Shown here piece after piece: positions 41,466-50,466 of a DNA stretch of 64,000 bases. The stretch is from Sphingomonas paeninsulae. Lineage in GTDB: Bacteria; Pseudomonadota; Alphaproteobacteria; Sphingomonadales; Sphingomonadaceae. How positions within the stretch are numbered: position 1 is the stretch's first letter; each line of letters begins with the position of its first letter. The DNA is taken from contig NZ_CP032829.1 in NCBI RefSeq assembly GCF_003660165.1, forward strand, positions 2,059,001-2,123,000. The letters are read 5' to 3'. The notes beneath the pieces were generated by a model. That model had not been told where the DNA came from. It was given only the letters and a program-made list of their open reading frames with translations, and ran no database searches. The position numbers and the translations under genes are program-made.

Positions 41466-42262
41466 AAGTTCCCCTGTTTCGCGGCAACCGATCACCCGCC
41501 CCGCGCCCATAGTCAACTAGGCATCATGAAGATCATTCCGCGAATGGCGGAGCGCCCCTGAGGCGTCGGCGACAGCGCCCAAGCCCTTCTCATTACCGAA
41601 CAAGTCGCTGAAGCGGTGATCATGAAATACGAAGCCGAACACACGCGCGCCAAGGAGGTCGAGATACCCGCACCTTTGAAGTGAGCCGCCACCATCATCG
41701 CGCCCCTATTCACCGCAGGCGTCGCTGCCGTTGTGTTTTGACTCATGTCATCGGTCTCTGAAAGGGAGGTCAACCTCGCCGGATGGATGAGCGGATTTCA
41801 GTGACTTCAGATGTCACAAGAAACAGCGCTCTCAAGTGGATGCCGAGGTTATACTTATTCGCACTGTCTTGTTCCGGAGGTGCATCATCGAAAGGAAAAG
41901 ATGGACCGGTGGTCCTGATGCATTCCCGTCGCTATCCGGCGGCTTGCAGGGTGTCCCGTAGCCTTTATAGTAAACCTTGAGTGGCGATAACTTGAAGCTT
42001 TCTAGCAGTTTAGTCTCGTATAATGCTTGCCCTCCGAAGATTTGGCAGCAATAAAGTCACGACTGCCAAGATGGTTCGTCTGCCATAACATTATTCGTCC
42101 TGTAATCGCCTCATTATGCGGTTTGATCACATTGACCCGTTTGTGAGGCCGACTTGGGATTTCCGCTCACCGGCCGCTTCAGACAGAGGTTTCGCTCCTG
42201 GATTCCTTTCGGTACAAGACAGCCTATTCCGACACATGGCAGCCTAAAGGAGCCATCCCGCT
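41466..42262. other. 800-base stretch without a supported gene; probable divergent promoter of capsule genes
   Basis: A minus-strand frame at 41513-41773 is open but its product has no family features and no good ribosome site. No JUMPstart (ops) sequence of capsule operons was found by eye. The last 150 bases are AT-richer and end with AAAGGAG before ATG 42263, so the promoter of the plus-strand operon probably lies there. Confidence 0.35.
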
Positions 42263-43093
42263 ATGAAATTCGACGACAAAGAAAGATCGGCCGCTTTCGT
42301 GAGTGCGCTCTATCATGCAATCCTAGGCCGCGACCCTGATCGAGAAGGCCTAGAGTCTCATGTTGAGCGGCATCGTAATGGCACGACCGATGAGGAAACA
42401 ATTGAAGCGTTTCTTTCGTCGCCAGAGTATTGCGCTCGCGAAATCACGAAAGTACGCCACCTTGTACTCGAGCGCGAAGGGCCAGAGGGCTTGCGTTCGC
42501 TATTTTCGCTTGACTACAGTCCCCCGGGTGAGGCGGGACGTTCCTATCGCCAACGAGTTTTGTCAGGCTTTCTGGATCGCTATTGCGCAGGACCAGTTGT
42601 GCTTGACGTCGGCTACACCGGCTACGATAATCCCGATCGCAAGGCAGCTCTAGCCGGAGCTATCGGTATTGATCTTGATTACCCAGGATATGACGGATTG
42701 ACTTTGCCGTTTGCAGATGACTCGGTGGATACAGTCTTTTCCAGCCATTGTCTCGAACACATAGCGGCGGATCACGCCGCGATTCAGGATTGGTTTCGGG
42801 TGTTGAAAGTCGGTGGATTCATTGTTTGCATGGTACCAAGCCAGGCACTTTATGAAAAAAGGCGTTTTCTCCCGTCGCGGTGGAATGCAGACCATAAGCG
42901 GATGTATACGCCTTCCAGCTTCTTGGAAGCTTTCGAGACTGCGTTGCAGGTCAACACTTATCGTGTCCGACACCTTTGCGAGAACGACACAGGTTTCAAC
43001 TATGCGCTGGGTCCCGAAAATCATTCGGACGGTGCCTATGAAATCGAGTTGGTAATCGAAAAAATCGTTCCGCCAAGCTGGTCTTTTTGTTGA
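42263..43093 (+). CDS. DUF4214 domain fused to a class I methyltransferase
   Basis: This 276-residue protein starts at ATG 42263 behind AAAGGAG. Residues 10-60 are a DUF4214 module (FVSALYHAILGRDPDREGL, then IEAFLSSPEYC). Residues 100-250 form a SAM methyltransferase of the methyltransferase-11 type (VLDVGYTGYDNPD, LPFADDSVDTVFSSHCLEH, FRVLKVGGFIVCMVP). DUF4214 of about 50-70 residues is common in sugar-related enzymes and surface proteins; its function is not settled, and binding of a glycan or partner protein is likely. This is the first of three consecutive genes with DUF4214 modules. Confidence 0.8.
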   Translation: MKFDDKERSAAFVSALYHAILGRDPDREGLESHVERHRNGTTDEETIEAFLSSPEYCAREITKVRHLVLEREGPEGLRSLFSLDYSPPGEAGRSYRQRVLSGFLDRYCAGPVVLDVGYTGYDNPDRKAALAGAIGIDLDYPGYDGLTLPFADDSVDTVFSSHCLEHIAADHAAIQDWFRVLKVGGFIVCMVPSQALYEKRRFLPSRWNADHKRMYTPSSFLEAFETALQVNTYRVRHLCENDTGFNYALGPENHSDGAYEIELVIEKIVPPSWSFC

Positions 43094-43235
43094 TGCCGCA
43101 AGTTGCGATGGTAGCCATGCTCGCCGCAACGGAGCGCTGAAGGAAACGAGTTCACTCCTTCAATGGCATTCTATAATTGGGTGTATCAACTTGCCTTGTG
43201 CCGATTTAAGGCGACAATGGCTTTAAGGATTTTGC

Positions 43236-45125
43236 GTGACCAACCGGCTATCCGATGCTCCGGCAAACAACATTTTTCTAAAAGCCCTCTTTGCAAAAGA
43301 TGATCTTCGCTTTCTGCAAGCAGTGTACTGGCTTTTCCTAGATCGGGAGATCGATGCGGAGGGCCGGAGCAGCTATCTACGGGACTTACGCGAGGGTTCC
43401 GGCCGTTCGGCCGTTCTGGCTATTATATCTGGATCGCACGAGGCGCTCGAAAAAGCCCGTTCGGTGCCGCTCGTTTTAATTGATATTATCGCTCGCGGGA
43501 CCAATCCTTTCATTTTGGAAGAGCTGTCACGACTTGAAGACCAAGCGTTCGTGAGGCTGGCCTATCGCACAATCCTGGCACGTGACGTCGACCAGGAGGG
43601 CCTCGACCTGTACTCTGTTCTACTGCGTACTGGCCGTAGCCGCGACGCTGTTCTGCGTGATCTTCGTACATCGCGTGAGGGACGACACGTTAAGTTAGAT
43701 TTGCCCGAAATCGATGGAGCGATCGCGCGTAGTTGGTTGATGCGAGTTCCGTTGCTAAGGCGCTTTGCGCGCAAATCGCTTACCACCAGCGAGAGCCGCA
43801 GCGTTCGAGACGCGCTCCATCGAATCGAAGGCAGTTTGGCAGAGTTCCGCAAACTGCCGCTTGGTAAAAAACTCACGGAAAGTCTTGTTTTAGAAGATGC
43901 GAGCTTGGAGCGGCTGAATGTGACAGCATTAGCCGAGATGCCTGCGGCGACGGGCGAATCCCGCAAGGTTACCGGCAACGTCGCAGTTTCCGCTCAAGCT
44001 TGGGCTGGGCAACTTCCTATCCGGCGCATCCTGCTGCTGAAACTAGATCATATTGGCGATTTCTTTGTTAGCGTGCGCGCCATGGTTATGCTGCGTGACG
44101 CATGGCCTGACGCGTTTATCACACTCGTTTGTGGCCCATGGAACGTGCAGCTTGCCAAGCAATTGAACATCTTTGATGAGATACGGGCATATAGCTTTTT
44201 CACGGCGAAAACCGGGGAGGAGGAATTCGATTGGGATGCCAAGGATTGGGCTGCCCGCTGCGATGGCATTCGCGCGCTTGATTTAGGCGCCTTCGATCTT
44301 GCCGTAGATCTACGCCACGACGTCGATACGCGTCCGATTTTGACCCGGATCGAGACTAAGTTGCGCGCTGGTTTCGCCTCCACGGGCGGCCGACTGCCCT
44401 CCACACCGCCATTAGATCTTTTCATCATCGAAGTTCCTGCAGACCTTCGCGATCAAATGCATGCCGAAGCTCGACTAATCGCATTGGCCTCGATGGTTGT
44501 CGAGACTTTATCTCCGCCCACCGAGCACCCAATCCGCCGACTAATTAGGCCAGGTGTTATAAAGCCTTTCGAGGACCGTCCTTACGTGATCTTTGCGCCC
44601 GGTGCCGGGTCCCCGAACCGGGCTTGGCCCGCTGAGAATTTCGCCGCGCTCATGCGCAAAACTCTCGATACATGGCAGGCCGGCCTCGTGCTTATCGGAT
44701 CAAACAGTGAGCGAGAGGTAAACGCTGGTATCGCTCAGCACTTTAGCGAGAAGGATTGTGCCGATCTGACGGGAGGGGCACTGGCCGATCTCGCCGCGCT
44801 TATCGATACCGCTAGCGTGTTCGTTGGCAACGATACCGGTAGCGGCCACCTATCGGCGTTGCTAGGGACGCCGACGCTGTGCATTTATGCTGGCGTAAGC
44901 GATCCACGCGTCTGGCAGCCGGTAGGGCCGTACGTGTCGATCGTTCATTCGCAGACTCCCTGCTCTTACTGCCACATAAATTTGCGCAAGGACTGTCGAT
45001 ACGAACTGCGATGCCTGTCAGAGATCGGAGTTGAAATGGCTTGGGTCGAGCTTGAGCGGCTTCGCACGAAGAGCTCGGCTCGAATAACTCTTGCCAAATC
45101 GATGCATAAAGGAGTGTTATCCTGA
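43236..45125 (+). CDS. two DUF4214 modules fused to a GT9 (heptosyltransferase-type) glycosyltransferase
   Basis: The 629-residue protein starts at GTG 43236 behind AAGGA. Residues 20-70 (FLQAVYWLFLDREIDAEG) and 95-145 (FVRLAYRTILARDVDQEG) are two DUF4214 modules. From about residue 260 comes a GT9 domain: RILLLKLDHIGDFFVSVRA, APGAGSPNRAWPAENFAAL, VGNDTGSGHLSALLGTPTL. The C-terminal Cys cluster PCSYCHINLRKDC is seen in heptosyltransferase-like GT9 enzymes. GT9 enzymes transfer heptose from ADP-heptose, which agrees with the heptose-activation operon at 55719-58225. Its stop overlaps the next start as TGATG. Confidence 0.83.
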   Translation: MTNRLSDAPANNIFLKALFAKDDLRFLQAVYWLFLDREIDAEGRSSYLRDLREGSGRSAVLAIISGSHEALEKARSVPLVLIDIIARGTNPFILEELSRLEDQAFVRLAYRTILARDVDQEGLDLYSVLLRTGRSRDAVLRDLRTSREGRHVKLDLPEIDGAIARSWLMRVPLLRRFARKSLTTSESRSVRDALHRIEGSLAEFRKLPLGKKLTESLVLEDASLERLNVTALAEMPAATGESRKVTGNVAVSAQAWAGQLPIRRILLLKLDHIGDFFVSVRAMVMLRDAWPDAFITLVCGPWNVQLAKQLNIFDEIRAYSFFTAKTGEEEFDWDAKDWAARCDGIRALDLGAFDLAVDLRHDVDTRPILTRIETKLRAGFASTGGRLPSTPPLDLFIIEVPADLRDQMHAEARLIALASMVVETLSPPTEHPIRRLIRPGVIKPFEDRPYVIFAPGAGSPNRAWPAENFAALMRKTLDTWQAGLVLIGSNSEREVNAGIAQHFSEKDCADLTGGALADLAALIDTASVFVGNDTGSGHLSALLGTPTLCIYAGVSDPRVWQPVGPYVSIVHSQTPCSYCHINLRKDCRYELRCLSEIGVEMAWVELERLRTKSSARITLAKSMHKGVLS

Positions 45126-45592
45126 TGCATCTCAACGATTTGTACGAGTGTGGCAATGAGCGATTCGTCTTAAATTGCTACCATCTGATCCTAGGCCGCG
45201 AGCCCGATGAAGAAGGGTTTCTTCATCACCTAAGCATGTTGCAGCAAGGACGTTCGCGCCTGCGGATAGTGCGCGGCATGATGCGCTCGAGCGAGGCTCG
45301 CCGCCGGGGTGCTCGCTTCGCGGGGCTACGCGGGGCTTTAGTGTGGGACTGGGTAATTCGCCGGAGTTATATCGGCCCGTGGCTCAACCGGATCGCATGG
45401 GCGCGCACTTCGAACGAAACGCTAACCCGTATCTGGAGCTTGGAGGAGGGCTGCAGAAAGCTCGTGCAAATGGCCGCCGATGATGCCGCTGCCAGGGAAC
45501 AGCAAGGTCAGCACTCCAAAGTCAAAAGTAGCGAAGCGAGCGCCGGGCTCTCGCCGCGTGGCTTGGAAATCTTCAACGAATTGCGAGCATAA
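45125..45592 (+). CDS. stand-alone DUF4214 protein
   Basis: The 155-residue protein has one DUF4214 module at residues 12-60 (FVLNCYHLILGREPDEEGF, IVRGMMRSSEARRR) followed by a charged helical tail without recognised domains. No signal peptide is seen. It is translationally coupled to the GT9 gene upstream (TGATG) and lies three bases before the double glycosyltransferase. It could be an adaptor that brings the DUF4214-tagged enzymes together, but this is a guess. Confidence 0.72.
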   Translation: MHLNDLYECGNERFVLNCYHLILGREPDEEGFLHHLSMLQQGRSRLRIVRGMMRSSEARRRGARFAGLRGALVWDWVIRRSYIGPWLNRIAWARTSNETLTRIWSLEEGCRKLVQMAADDAAAREQQGQHSKVKSSEASAGLSPRGLEIFNELRA

Positions 45593-45595
45593 GCA

Positions 45596-48154
45596 ATGCG
45601 CATCATCATAGACATGCAGGCGTGTCAATCGCCATTTTCCGCTATGCGTGGGGTTGGTCGCTACACCGACAACCTCGTGCGCGCACTCCTTGCCATAGCG
45701 GACCGGCACGAGATCTATCTAGCTTTCAACGGCGCGCTTGTGGACTCCGTCGAGCGCCTGCGCCAAGACTTTTCCGGCCTCGTTCCACCCGAACGGATGG
45801 TCGTGTTCAGCCATTATTTGCAAACCCAATTTGCCGCCGGCCGCGAGATCACACGCCCCCGGGAAGAGATCGTGCGCGTCGCAGAAATCGCTTGGCAAAC
45901 CTTTCTCAACGCTGTTCAGCCGGATATTATTTTTTCCCCTAACCTTCAGGAGGGTTTCTCCGATCCCGCGATCACCAGCGTGCGCGGCGTAAAGTCGAGC
46001 GCCCTTTACGTGACGACGCTGCACGACCTCATTCCGTACCATTTCGAAGATGAATTGTTATCCGATAGCAACGTTCGCGACTGGTACGAAGAAAAGATTC
46101 GGTATGTTGTGAATAGCGATGTTATCGTGACAGTATCGCACGCCACTAGAAACGATATGGTCGAGATTCTATCGATACCGGAAGACAAGATTCACGTCAT
46201 TCATTCTGGATTCGACGCCACTCTCTTCCGCAGTGAAATAGCTGCCGACGAACAAAGTCGCGTACGATTGAAATATGGATTGGGCGAAAGTTTCATTTTC
46301 TACTTTGGAGGAGGAGACCCCTGCAAAAATATTGCACGCCTGTTGAAAGCCTATAGCCTTTTGGACGAGACAACACGCCAAGGGGTACCGCTCGTTCTCG
46401 GTGGCAAGTCGTTCGAGCACGACCGATACGGCGACATGCACAATATCCTGCAGAAAAACCTTGCCGAACTGGGTCTCGACGCGGGAAATGTAATAACGCC
46501 GGGTTTCATTGCCGACGCGGACTTGCCGGCATTGCTCGCGGCTAGCAGCTGCTTCATCGTCCCATCCACATTTGAAGGCTTCGGCCTGCCCGCGCTCGAA
46601 GCGATGGCATGCGGCGCGCCGGTTATCGGATCCAACCAATCTGGCGTGGCGGAAGTCATTGCCAATCCGAACGCATTATTCGACCCCTATGATCCGCACT
46701 CCATCTCGCAAAAGATTCACCAAGTCTTGGAAGATGGCGACTTTCGCTCGGAGCTGCGCCAAGCCGGCCTCATGCGAGCTGCCGATTTTTCCTGGGCATC
46801 GGCGGCAAAGGAGTTTTTGGCCATCTGCGAAAAAGCCTTTGGTGAACGTCGTGTTGGACCGGAGGGATATTCGGGCGAACCGCTCCGTAAAGCGACCAAC
46901 GCCATGCGTCCCTTCACTTCTGCGCTCGACGGCACCGAATTGTCGGCACTGGCACGAACGCTCGATGAAAGCTTTCCACCTCCAGGCCGAACGACTCTCT
47001 ATCTGGACGTCAGTTCGGTCGTCCTGCAGGACGACCGATCGGGCATTCAGCGCGTCACGCGAGCGATCGCAACGGAAATGCTAGACAACCCACCATCCGG
47101 AATCCTCGTCGAACTAATCTATGCGTCTCCCGACCACGACAACTTTTATCGGGCGAACGAATACAAACGCAGCGGGCTCGGGCTCGAGGCCGCTGGAGCC
47201 GATGACTACGTCGCCTTCCAACCGGGCGACTTTTTGGTTTTCCTCGACCTTGCCCCACGCATGGCGATCAACCATCATCGCTACATCCGCTATCTGCGAG
47301 ACATGGGCGTCAGCGTCTACTTCTTCGTGCACGATCTGATTCCTCTACAGCGGCCCGAATGGTTTTCAGCTGGCGGCGTCGAGGAGTTCCGAGAATGGAT
47401 GGATACGGTTGTTACCGCAGACGGGGCACTATGCTCGTCAGAAGCCGTCGCCAACGATGTTCGGGACTATGTGCTACCGCGGCTTTCGCCGGGCCATCGT
47501 CCTTATCGTATTGGATATTCTCATCTCGGCACCGACATTGCGCGGTCGGCCCCAAGTATGGGACTGCCGGTCGATGCCCAATCGGTATTGGCAGAACTGA
47601 AAGCGCGCCCTACTTTTTTAATGCTTGGAACGTTGGAGCCACGCAAGGCTCATCGCCAAGCACTGGCAGCATTTCAGATGCTGTGGCGCGAGGGAATCGG
47701 CGTCAATCTGGTGATCGTTGGCCGTTGGGGCTGGAAAATGGGCAACTTCGACCAGGAATTGCGCGATCATCGCGAAATGAGTCGGCGTTTATTTTGGCTT
47801 AACGGCATAAGCGATGCATATCTTGAACTAATTTTCGCGGAGTGCAACTGCTTGCTCGCCGCGTCGGAAGCCGAAGGGTTTGGGCTACCGTTAGTCGAGG
47901 CTGCGCAGCGTGGCCTGCTCATTATCGCGCGCGACATTCCAGTCTTTCGTGAAGTGACCCAAGGTCACGCAGAGTTTTTTCCTGATACCCAGGAACCAGC
48001 TGCAATCGCCGATACGGTGCGGGATTGGACTTTGCGTACCTTGTCGGGATCCGTCGAAGCTCCGCGCGGAATTGAGACACGCCGTTGGCGGCAAACGGTG
48101 GATGGACTGAAAGAAATGATCTTTGGGGGGAAGTGGTTGTATAACCTCCCCTAG
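45596..48154 (+). CDS. double-domain GT4 glycosyltransferase
   Basis: The 852-residue protein consists of two complete GT-B/GT4 enzymes in tandem. The first (1-410) starts IIIDMQACQSP and has EGFGLPALEAMACG, the EX7E motif. The second (about 460-852) starts TLYLDVSSVVLQDD and has EAEGFGLPLVEAAQRG. Such fused enzymes can polymerise a repeating unit by adding two different linkages, as WbdA-type mannosyltransferases do. The second half resembles the GT at 54443 (TLYIDVAVVSVND; LGTLEPRKAH versus VGTLEPRKGH). The stop codon TAG lies in the CTAG target of the IS630-like element that follows, so the native end appears undisturbed. Confidence 0.85.
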   Translation: MRIIIDMQACQSPFSAMRGVGRYTDNLVRALLAIADRHEIYLAFNGALVDSVERLRQDFSGLVPPERMVVFSHYLQTQFAAGREITRPREEIVRVAEIAWQTFLNAVQPDIIFSPNLQEGFSDPAITSVRGVKSSALYVTTLHDLIPYHFEDELLSDSNVRDWYEEKIRYVVNSDVIVTVSHATRNDMVEILSIPEDKIHVIHSGFDATLFRSEIAADEQSRVRLKYGLGESFIFYFGGGDPCKNIARLLKAYSLLDETTRQGVPLVLGGKSFEHDRYGDMHNILQKNLAELGLDAGNVITPGFIADADLPALLAASSCFIVPSTFEGFGLPALEAMACGAPVIGSNQSGVAEVIANPNALFDPYDPHSISQKIHQVLEDGDFRSELRQAGLMRAADFSWASAAKEFLAICEKAFGERRVGPEGYSGEPLRKATNAMRPFTSALDGTELSALARTLDESFPPPGRTTLYLDVSSVVLQDDRSGIQRVTRAIATEMLDNPPSGILVELIYASPDHDNFYRANEYKRSGLGLEAAGADDYVAFQPGDFLVFLDLAPRMAINHHRYIRYLRDMGVSVYFFVHDLIPLQRPEWFSAGGVEEFREWMDTVVTADGALCSSEAVANDVRDYVLPRLSPGHRPYRIGYSHLGTDIARSAPSMGLPVDAQSVLAELKARPTFLMLGTLEPRKAHRQALAAFQMLWREGIGVNLVIVGRWGWKMGNFDQELRDHREMSRRLFWLNGISDAYLELIFAECNCLLAASEAEGFGLPLVEAAQRGLLIIARDIPVFREVTQGHAEFFPDTQEPAAIADTVRDWTLRTLSGSVEAPRGIETRRWRQTVDGLKEMIFGGKWLYNLP

Positions 48155-48170
48155 TGTTCGGTCGCAGTGA

Positions 48171-49112
48171 TTATGACTCGTTGAGCGCTGGCGTGGGATA
48201 GGATTTGGCCATTTTCAGTCGGGCCTTATCGGTGGAGAACATCCAGCGGATCTGAGCACCGCTTTCGGTGCGGCGCCGCTCCCAGGCGTGGATCTGCGTT
48301 TCGAGCAGTTCGCGGTTGTCGATGCGGCGGTCAAGACATTGTCGGCGCATGACGCCGATCTCGATTTCGGCCATGTTGAGCCAACTGGCGTGCTTGGGTG
48401 TGTAGTGGAACTCCAGACGCCGCAAGATCCGCCGTGCTTCGACGGCGGGGAAGGTTTGATAGATGGCGGAGGCGGTGTGAGTTGATAGGTTATCCATCAC
48501 GACGCGGATCTTGTCGGCGTCGTGATAGTCCCCATCGACCAGGTCGCGCATGCAGATGGCGAAGTCCTGATTGGCGCGCCGATCGGTGACCTTGACCTTA
48601 CGCCATGACCGGTTGGCGTCGATCATGACAAAAAGGTTGGCCGTGCCGTTCCGCTTGTACTCAGAATCGTAGCGATAGCGTTTCCCAGGTTTCGGCGTGA
48701 TGGGCACGCGGAACTCGCCAATGAGTTGGATTGGACTTTCGTCAAAGCAGATTCACCGGTCGCTTGGGATCATGAGGTTCAGCATAGAGATCGAGGAGAT
48801 CTTCCATGCGGGCGATGTATTCGCCATCGATCCTGGCGATACACCAAATTTGCTTTTGCCAGGGTTTCAGATCGTTATCGTCGAGTCGGCGGCGGATGGT
48901 CTCGCGTGAGACACTCTGGTGTTCGATCACTTCGACCAGAGCGTTGGCCAGAAGCTTCAAAGTCCGCCGAACGCATCCCTCAGGCGGATTCGAGCAAGCC
49001 AGGGCGACCAGTTGCACCTTTTCGTTGCCGCTCAGCTTTCGAGCCGCTCCCGGTCGTGGCTCTTCGCTGAGGGCGGCCTCTAGGCCGATCTCTACAAAAC
49101 GTTTTTTGGTGC
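48171..49112 (-). pseudogene. IS630-family transposase, damaged
   Basis: Reading from about 49112: KRFVEIGLEAALSEE, LVALACSNPPEGCVRRTLKL (helix-turn-helix region), NDLKPWQKQIWCIARI; then after a frame change near 48752: CFDESPIQLIGEFRVP with the first catalytic Asp, VMDNLSTHTASA with the second, and HYTPKHASWLNMAEIEIGV with the final Glu. The family's first fifty or so residues are missing; the sequence is replaced by the opposite-strand helix-turn-helix remnant. The internal frameshift is fixed by removing one A from GTGAATC, so it differs from the single-base deficits elsewhere. The catalytic triad is otherwise complete, but the protein is unlikely to be active. Confidence 0.8.
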
Positions 49113-49113
49113 G

Positions 49114-49377
49114 ATGCCAAATACGCGGGCGACGCTGGCGCGGTTCACCGGCAAACAGGGGCAGTATCTCGCCTTCATATGGGCCTATGCGCAGATTAAC
49201 CGCCGCGCTCCGGCGGAGGCCGACTTCTAACGCTACTTCAAGGCCACCGCAACGTCAGTTCACCAAATGCTCAAGACCCTCGACCAGCTCGGATTGATCG
49301 ACAAGCAGCCCGGTGTCGCGCGAAGCATTCAGTTGCTCATCCCGCCCCACGAACTACCCATTCTCGGAATGGACTAA
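49114..49377 (+). pseudogene. LexA/MarR-like winged helix DNA-binding protein, interrupted by a stop
   Basis: The frame from ATG 49114 reads RFTGKQGQYLAFIWAYAQIN then RRAPAEADF, a stop TAA at 49228-49230, then RYFKATATSVHQMLKTLDQL and GLIDKQPGVARSIQLLIPPH, ending at 49377. This is the LexA-N-terminal-type winged helix found as a small stand-alone protein in many bacteria (PPAEADxQRFF, VHQMxxTLERxGLI). Changing TAA to CAA would restore QRYF. It is enclosed by the right inverted repeat of the IS630-like element. Confidence 0.65.
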
Positions 49378-49404
49378 CTCGTCATAATCACTGCGACGGC
49401 AAAC

Positions 49405-50259
49405 TAGGACGGATCGACATTCATCTTAACCAGACCATAGCGGCGGCAAGGTGTACGAAGCCGGAGAAATGGATAGTGCGTCGATCATAGCGGGTGGCGA
49501 ACCGACGAAAATGTTTGAGGCGGCCGAAGCATCGCTCGATCTGATTGCGATGTTTGTAGATGGCGGTGTTGTGGGGAATGAAGACCTTGCGGTTGCGCTT
49601 GGACGGGATCACCGCCTCGGCGTTCATGGCTGCAATGCGCGCACGTAAGGCATTGCCGTCATAAGCTTTGTCAGCGAGTACGGCCTGTGCTGTCAGACCT
49701 TCGAGAAGGTCGGGCGCAGCATTAATGTCGCTGGCTTGGCCAGGTGTGATGCAAAATCGTACAGGCCGGCCGAGCGTATCTGCGAGCATGTGGATCTTGG
49801 TCGTCAGTCCGCCTCGGGAACGCCCCAGCGCCTGGTCCTTGGCCCCCCTTTTCCGGACGCTGCCTGCTGGTGGGCGCGAACGATGGTACTGTCGATCCTG
49901 AGATAGCTGTTGTCGCGGTCGGCGGCGAGCGTGTCGAATACCCGCTCCCACACGCCAGCGTGGCACCACCGGCTGAACCGTCGATGCACCGTCTTCCACC
50001 GCCCATAGCGCTCTGGTAGATCGCACCAGTGTGCGCCGGATCGCAAAATCCACAAACATCCGTTCACGAACAAGCGGTTATCCGATCCCGTGCGCCCGGG
50101 ATCGCTTACCTTGCCCGGCACCAACAGCGCAATCCTTGCCCACTGCGCCTCATTCAACTCGTATCGCCTAGTCCCCATCGTCCGCTCCGCGTCTCAACAT
50201 GGTGCCTCATGAATCAGACATCACTCCCTTTGGGAATCCTGAATGTCGATCCGCCCTAG
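49405..50259. mobile_element. IS5-family (IS427-like) element
   Basis: Inverted ends: CTAGGACGGATCGACATTC at 49405-49423 and the complement of CTAGGGCGGATCGACATTC at 50241-50259, one mismatch. Both ends carry CTAG, the usual target of the IS427 group. It contains one minus-strand transposase in two overlapping frames. The left CTAG at 49405-49408 is shared with the IS630-like element, so one element inserted at the edge of the other. Removing both would leave CTCCC-CTAG-TGGGT as the ancestral site. Confidence 0.82.
49421..50178 (-). CDS. IS5-family transposase, two overlapping frames
   Basis: OrfA (50178-49804) reads MGTRRYELNEAQWARIALLV and IDSTIVRAHQQAASGKGG; the DST contains the first Asp of the DDE site. 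OrfB continues from KDQALGRSRGGLTTKIH, with LADKAYDGNALR (second Asp) and HRNQIERCFGRLKHFRRFATRYD (Glu), ending 49421. The frames meet at the minus-strand run A4G6 (plus-strand CCCCCCTTTT at about 49844-49853), the kind of slippery site used for programmed frameshifting by IS427 relatives. Both parts look intact, so the element may be active. Confidence 0.85.
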
Positions 50260-50466
50260 TGGGTCAACACGGAGGAGAGCTGGCGACAGAAGTTCGAAAC
50301 AGCGTCTGCGCAGGCTTGACGCTCCGATGCGGCCTAAGCGCAGATATATTCCGCCAAGGGCCTTGTCGCCGCCCCCGTAGAACGCTTGCAGCCTTGCGAT
50401 GGACGGGGCCAACCTCTAAGGCTTCCGGGACTTGGAAGCGAAACTTCCAGAAAACAAGGGCCTTCC

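Larger units (their letters stand above)
48152..49407. mobile_element. IS630-like element with hybrid content
   Basis: Matching ends face each other: GTCGCAGTGATTATGAC at the left (48161-48177) and its reverse complement at the right (49381-49397), continuing imperfectly to CTAG at both edges. IS630 elements insert into TA within CTAG and duplicate TA, which fits both junctions. Inside are a damaged minus-strand transposase and, in the last 270 bases, a plus-strand helix-turn-helix pseudogene that is not part of normal IS630 elements. The element follows the double glycosyltransferase and abuts the IS5-like element at 49405-49408. Confidence 0.75.

Noticed and set aside
41513-41773. Minus-strand frame of 86 codons between the methyltransferase and the capsule operon
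   Set aside because: Composition is plausible but there is no ribosome site, family or conserved context.
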